A stretch of DNA of 8,713 bases, taken from NCBI GenBank assembly GCA_047630355.1, contig JBLHXN010000136.1, positions 1 to 8,713 on the forward strand. The letters are read 5' to 3'. Numbering within the stretch: position 1 is the stretch's first letter; each line of letters starts with the position of its first letter. This document shows positions 4,909 to 8,713 of the stretch, piece by piece. A program made the translations under genes and the position numbers. The DNA comes from JANQUM01 sp047630355. GTDB taxonomy: Bacteria; Bacteroidota; Bacteroidia; Cytophagales; Spirosomataceae. A model generated the notes under the pieces. It made no database searches and was not told where the DNA came from. It was given only the letters and a program-made list of their open reading frames with translations.

Positions 4909-7900
4909 TGCTCAATTTCACCAAATCGCTCAAGTCTTCGGTTGATAAATCGCCGAGCCACGTTTCACCGCTGCCAACGCTCAGTTCGGCGAGTTCTTTT
5001 TTGGAGCGGATCATTGCATCGATTTTTTCTTCCATAGTTCCCTGATTGATAAACCGGTAAACCATCACGTTCTTGGTCTGTCCGATACGGAAAGCCCGGT
5101 CGGTAGCTTGATTTTCAACGGCGGGATTCCACCATAAATCATAATGCACCACGTGGTTTCCCTGCGTAAGGTTCAGGCCTGTTCCTCCGGCTTTTAGTGA
5201 AAGGATAAATATCGAATCCGTGCGGTTTTTTTGAAAACGTTCAACCAGCACATCCCGTTGTTTGCGACTAACGCCGCCGTGTAAGAAAAGCGGCTCTTGC
5301 CCGAATTTTTCAGTGATGAACCCCGCTAATAGTTCACCCATTGCCCGGTATTGTGTAAAAATCAGTACCTTTTCGTTGGCATCCCGGATGTTCTCTAATA
5401 ATGAAAGTAGCAACTGAGCTTTTCCAGATTCTTCCATTACTTTTTTCCCTTTTCCCAAATACTGGTGCGGGTGATTGCCGATTTGTTTCAACGCGGTCAT
5501 GAGTTTCAAAACCAACCCTTTGCGGGCAATTCCTTCGTTTTCGTCAATACCTTTTAAGCTTTGTTTTACTACGCTTTCGTAAAGTGCCGCTTGCTCGTTG
5601 GTCAGTTTAGTGTAATGGTTGTTTTCTATTTTATCGGGCAAATCGCTAATGATGCTTTTATCGGTCTTGACTCGCCTCAATAAAAACGGGGCGGTAATTT
5701 TCTGAAAAACCTCCAACCGTTTGCGGTCTTGTTCTTGTTGAATCGGCTTGGCAAACTCTTTCGTAAACTTGTTCAAATTACCCAAATAGCCTTTATTGGT
5801 GAAGTCCAAGATGCTCCACAACTCGCTCAACCGGTTCTCTACGGGCGTTCCGCTCATCGCAATTTTAATATCCGACCTGAAGCTTTTGATTGCCTTCGTC
5901 TGCTCAGTATCGGGGTTTTTGATGTTTTGGGCTTCGTCGATAACAACGCAGAACCACGTTTTTTTCTTCAATAATTTGCTATCGCTCCGGGCTGTTCCGT
6001 AAGTTGTGATGAGCAAGTCATAAGGAGTCTCAACTTCTAAAGTCCTTTTGGGGCCGTGAAAGACGTGGAACGTTAAATCGGGGGCAAAGCGTTGGATTTC
6101 CTTTTGCCAGTTAGTAAGCAACGTGGTTGGCACAATAATGAGTCCTTTGTTTTTACCGAAAGCCCCTTCTTGCTTGAATTTGAGTAGCAGCGTAATGACC
6201 TGAATCGTTTTGCCGAGACCCATATCATCGGCGATAAGGCTTCCAAGTCCCAGTTTTGTATTTTTGACCATCCACTCGTATCCCCGCAACTGGTAGGGGC
6301 GGAGTTGTGCGTTCAGGTTTTGCGGGAGAGCCACTTCTTTTTGTGCCGTTAGGTCTTTCAGCATTTTGATTACTTCGGGAGAAATCCCAACTTTCGAGCC
6401 GTCGTATTGTTCGGCGAGGGCAGCTTTTAATAAATCACTTCCCGATAGGTTTGGCGGGTTTTCGAGCTTTTTCCGCAGTTTATCGAGTTCGCTTTGTTCA
6501 ATCCAAACAAACTGGTCTTTGATTTTCACCAAACCCTTCATGCCACGGGTGAGTTGCTCAAATTCTTGCCAAGAGAGAAGTTCATCGCCCATCGCGATTT
6601 GCCAATCGAAACTTAGCATTTCATCTAACTGCATGAAACTCTTTCCGTCGGCAGCACTTTTTCCTTTTATTTTTCCCGAAACCTGCGGTTTTATCCAATG
6701 TTTCAATGATTTTGGCAACAATATCTGAATCCCGAATAATTGCAGCGTGGGCAATACTTCAAGCAAAATACCCACGAACTCTTCGCTGTCGAACAGCATC
6801 CGTTTTTTTCCTTGCTTTTGCAAGTAATTATCCAACGCCGTAAAATGGTTTGCCAGCAAGAGTAAATCCTGCAAGACTTCAAACCGGATGTTTTCGTACT
6901 TTTTTTTAGTAATAATCTTGGAAAGCTCAGTAGGAGCGGCTTCGCCCCCTCTTTTATCCACCAAGACATCTATTGCGAAATCGTCGTGTTCGCCTTCCTC
7001 AATTCGGAGAATCGGCGTAAATTCTTTTTGACTGATGTAATAATTATTCAGCCACGATTGGATGATAACCGGCGTTTCTTTTTCCCCGAAATTTTTGAAC
7101 TGAAGTGTTTTTTGATGGAAGAAAAACGCATCCCACGTATCGTAAGAAACTTTTCCCCGAAAAAAATCTCCCATAGATGCCGTAAAAGCATTGACGTAAT
7201 GATTCAAAAACAAGGAGCAGAGCGTAAGTAACTGCTCATCTTGGGGCTGATAATACGTTTCCTTTCCGTGTGTAAGTACTAAAAGTTGCGGCGGCATGGC
7301 TTTAGCAAGCAAAGATAGCACCTGCCGGATGACCTCGTTATTGATGGCGGGCAACCACCGGATGAAATATTCTTCGTCTTGGATTTTTAGCAATTGCGGG
7401 ATAATTGCTCCGTTTGCCAACAAAATAAAACAAAACTGATGTGTCTTTCTGAATATCCTTCCACTATCCGACATCCGGTCGAAAGACTGTTCATCACTCA
7501 AAAAAAACGTGTTTTTCAATTTCTCGAACGAGCCATTCGGATAATCCCGCTCTTCGCCATCGGAAGAAACGAACGTAAGTTTATCTACGGTATTTTCTTC
7601 GGTAAGGCATAGTTGTATTTCATCTTCGAAGTGAAAATTTTCTATCTTGGCATCACGTTCGAGAACAACAAACCGAGCCGCTTCCTTGGTGATTAATTTG
7701 TGGGCTTTTTCGAGATTCTTTTTAAAATCTTTCTCCGAAAATATGGGATTAGGCTGAATAATCTTGAGCAACTTTTCTGAAAGCGGCGGTATTTTGGAAA
7801 AGTCGATGACATCAAACGCACTTTCGGCGATTTCAAACGCTGGAGCGGTTTTTTTTTCATAAAATTCCACATAAGCCGCCACCCGAATCCCGGATTTTTT

Positions 7901-8419
7901 ACCAACCGAAAAACGCTTTTCTATCTCGGCCATGATATCAAAACCGTGCAACTGAAAAACCAAAAATGGGTTTTTGTCTATCTCATTGGCGATGATGTAA
8001 ATCACCGCCGCCAAATGCTTGCACGGAACGGCGTAGTCGGGACAGGAACACGTCATCGGGAAGTCACGCCAAGAAGACGGGAACAACGGGATACGTTCTG
8101 TTTTAGCAAAATCAGCGAGGCTTTGGGGCAACTCCCGATTCATTAGCTTTGCCAACAAACTTGGGTTCTGAAGCACAGCACCCAGCAAATCGTTTTTCTG
8201 CTGCTCGGTGAAAAGCGGCACACTGACCGAAACTTTGTAAGGCCGGGGGGCAGAACCTGAAACTTTAGCGGAAATCGTGTTTTTAGCGATTTCAATACCT
8301 CTGACCGCTCCTTTGTTGGCGTACGTCCTACCCCGGGGCAAGCGGTTGCTATTGTCAATCTTCGAGAGCGAGTTTAGCCACTGCTGCCCCCACCACGTCT
8401 TGCCGTACTGCGTTGCCAT
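4904..8419 (-). CDS. SWIM zinc-finger / SNF2-family helicase fusion protein
   Basis: A 1171-residue ATP-dependent DNA translocase of the bacterial SNF2 (HepA-like) class. The N-terminus has the YGKTWWGQQW (5-14) and RLPRGRTYA (26-34) signatures that precede bacterial SWIM domains; the SWIM zinc ligands are C124, C126, C133 and H135 (CxCx6CxH), predicted to bind DNA or protein. Roughly residues 500-650 resemble the SNF2-associated DUF3670 region (F-D-W near 604 and G-D-E-L-L-S-W). The motor follows: Walker A DDMGLGKT (731-738), DEAQ box (828-831), motif III SGTPVENR (856-863), motif V LKAGGTGLNL (1075-1084), motif VI ATDRAFRIGQ (1105-1114) with arginines 1108 and 1111. All motor motifs are intact. 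In several other phyla the SWIM and SNF2 parts are separate adjacent genes. A GGAA site precedes the ATG, 12 bases after tpiA, so the two are probably co-transcribed. Its stop lies within the tpiA relic. No R-M, DISARM or other defence partner is visible; the cellular role is unknown. Confidence 0.93.
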   Translation of the reverse strand: MATQYGKTWWGQQWLNSLSKIDNSNRLPRGRTYANKGAVRGIEIAKNTISAKVSGSAPRPYKVSVSVPLFTEQQKNDLLGAVLQNPSLLAKLMNRELPQSLADFAKTERIPLFPSSWRDFPMTCSCPDYAVPCKHLAAVIYIIANEIDKNPFLVFQLHGFDIMAEIEKRFSVGKKSGIRVAAYVEFYEKKTAPAFEIAESAFDVIDFSKIPPLSEKLLKIIQPNPIFSEKDFKKNLEKAHKLITKEAARFVVLERDAKIENFHFEDEIQLCLTEENTVDKLTFVSSDGEERDYPNGSFEKLKNTFFLSDEQSFDRMSDSGRIFRKTHQFCFILLANGAIIPQLLKIQDEEYFIRWLPAINNEVIRQVLSLLAKAMPPQLLVLTHGKETYYQPQDEQLLTLCSLFLNHYVNAFTASMGDFFRGKVSYDTWDAFFFHQKTLQFKNFGEKETPVIIQSWLNNYYISQKEFTPILRIEEGEHDDFAIDVLVDKRGGEAAPTELSKIITKKKYENIRFEVLQDLLLLANHFTALDNYLQKQGKKRMLFDSEEFVGILLEVLPTLQLFGIQILLPKSLKHWIKPQVSGKIKGKSAADGKSFMQLDEMLSFDWQIAMGDELLSWQEFEQLTRGMKGLVKIKDQFVWIEQSELDKLRKKLENPPNLSGSDLLKAALAEQYDGSKVGISPEVIKMLKDLTAQKEVALPQNLNAQLRPYQLRGYEWMVKNTKLGLGSLIADDMGLGKTIQVITLLLKFKQEGAFGKNKGLIIVPTTLLTNWQKEIQRFAPDLTFHVFHGPKRTLEVETPYDLLITTYGTARSDSKLLKKKTWFCVVIDEAQNIKNPDTEQTKAIKSFRSDIKIAMSGTPVENRLSELWSILDFTNKGYLGNLNKFTKEFAKPIQQEQDRKRLEVFQKITAPFLLRRVKTDKSIISDLPDKIENNHYTKLTNEQAALYESVVKQSLKGIDENEGIARKGLVLKLMTALKQIGNHPHQYLGKGKKVMEESGKAQLLLSLLENIRDANEKVLIFTQYRAMGELLAGFITEKFGQEPLFLHGGVSRKQRDVLVERFQKNRTDSIFILSLKAGGTGLNLTQGNHVVHYDLWWNPAVENQATDRAFRIGQTKNVMVYRFINQGTMEEKIDAMIRSKKELAELSVGSGETWLGDLSTEDLSDLVKLSK

Positions 8420-8431
8420 TACGTTCCGTTT

Positions 8432-8713
8432 TTAAAATGCTTTCGCAATATCCGTGAATCCACGAGAATCAAGCGATGCTCCACCAACCAATCCACCGTC
8501 AACATCCGGCATTCCGAAGAGTTCTTTGGCGTTGTTCGGTTTTACACTTCCACCATAAAGGATAGAAATTTCATCGGCTACTTCTTGTCCGTATTTTGAG
8601 GCAAGGTGGTCACGCAACATTTTGTGCATTTCCTGAGCTTGCTCGCTACTTGCGGTTACACCCGTTCCGATTGCCCAGATGGGTTCGTAGGCGATAACTA
8701 CTTTTTTTAAAGC
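8432..8713 (-). CDS. tpiA: Triosephosphate isomerase, C-terminal 93 codons (5' part outside window)
   Basis: Interconverts dihydroxyacetone phosphate and glyceraldehyde 3-phosphate in glycolysis and gluconeogenesis; cytoplasmic homodimeric TIM barrel. The frame enters from the window edge as A-L-K-K-V-V-I and continues with AYEPIWAIGTG, containing the catalytic glutamate (the family's Glu165) and the mobile loop 6. Phosphate-binding segments YGGSV and GGLVGGASL follow, and the gene ends in A-K-A-F with TAA at 8434-8432. Nothing is broken in the visible part. It is followed after 12 bases by the SNF2 gene. Its last ~34 codons recur in diverged form at 4804-4908, so this 3' end may itself be the foreign version that arrived with SNF2. 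Confidence 0.96.
   Translation of the reverse strand, partial: ALKKVVIAYEPIWAIGTGVTASSEQAQEMHKMLRDHLASKYGQEVADEISILYGGSVKPNNAKELFGMPDVDGGLVGGASLDSRGFTDIAKAF

Noticed and set aside
4904..8419. SNF2 protein as a component of DISARM or another known defence system
   Set aside because: No methylase, nuclease, DUF1998 or other partner gene is next to it; its neighbours are tpiA and degenerate DNA.
1..8713. tRNA, rRNA, CRISPR arrays, transposase genes or IS terminal repeats
   Set aside because: None were recognised on either strand; in particular no integrase or transposase accompanies the SNF2 insertion.

Overview
The window looks like chromosomal DNA of a member of the Bacteroidota, possibly from the Cytophagia side of the phylum. 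The main evidence is the promoter grammar. Several intergenic stretches carry the TAnnTTTG -7 element, and two of them also have a TTG/TTTG -33 element 21 bases upstream. Purine-rich Shine-Dalgarno sites are weak or absent at several starts. The protein families also fit: a DUF5672 glycosyltransferase-like protein, a non-hydrolysing UDP-GlcNAc 2-epimerase and a SWIM-SNF2 protein. Every intact gene is on the minus strand, so transcription runs from high to low coordinates.

Right part (8713 to 4904): the window opens, in transcription order, with the last 93 codons of triosephosphate isomerase (tpiA). Twelve bases later comes a 1171-residue fusion of a SWIM zinc finger with an SNF2-family helicase. 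Directly behind the SNF2 stop codon, and overlapping it, lies a second, diverged copy of only the last ~34 codons of tpiA (4804-4908). The 3.5-kb SNF2 gene is therefore bracketed by two tpiA 3' ends. That is the footprint expected if foreign DNA entered at the 3' end of a housekeeping gene, replaced that end, and displaced the old one. This is the most interesting structure in the window.

Middle (4903 to 4118): about 790 bases hold no intact gene. They contain the tpiA relic, a terminator-like hairpin, two plus-strand remnants of HigA-type (XRE) antitoxins sharing one frame but separated by a stop, and the osmC promoter with an embedded palindrome. It reads as a scar region at the edge of the SNF2 insertion.

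Left part (4117 to 1): osmC (OsmC/Ohr-like protein) and a marR regulator are followed by a polysaccharide cluster: wecB (UDP-GlcNAc to UDP-ManNAc), a GT4-like glycosyltransferase, a DUF5672 protein and the first 18 codons of another probable glycosyltransferase. The last three genes are tightly packed (2-base gap, then a 4-base ATGA overlap), as expected for one operon. WecB would supply an activated sugar, and the transferases would build a surface glycan. The osmC-marR pair is probably a separate small stress or regulatory unit that reads into the cluster.
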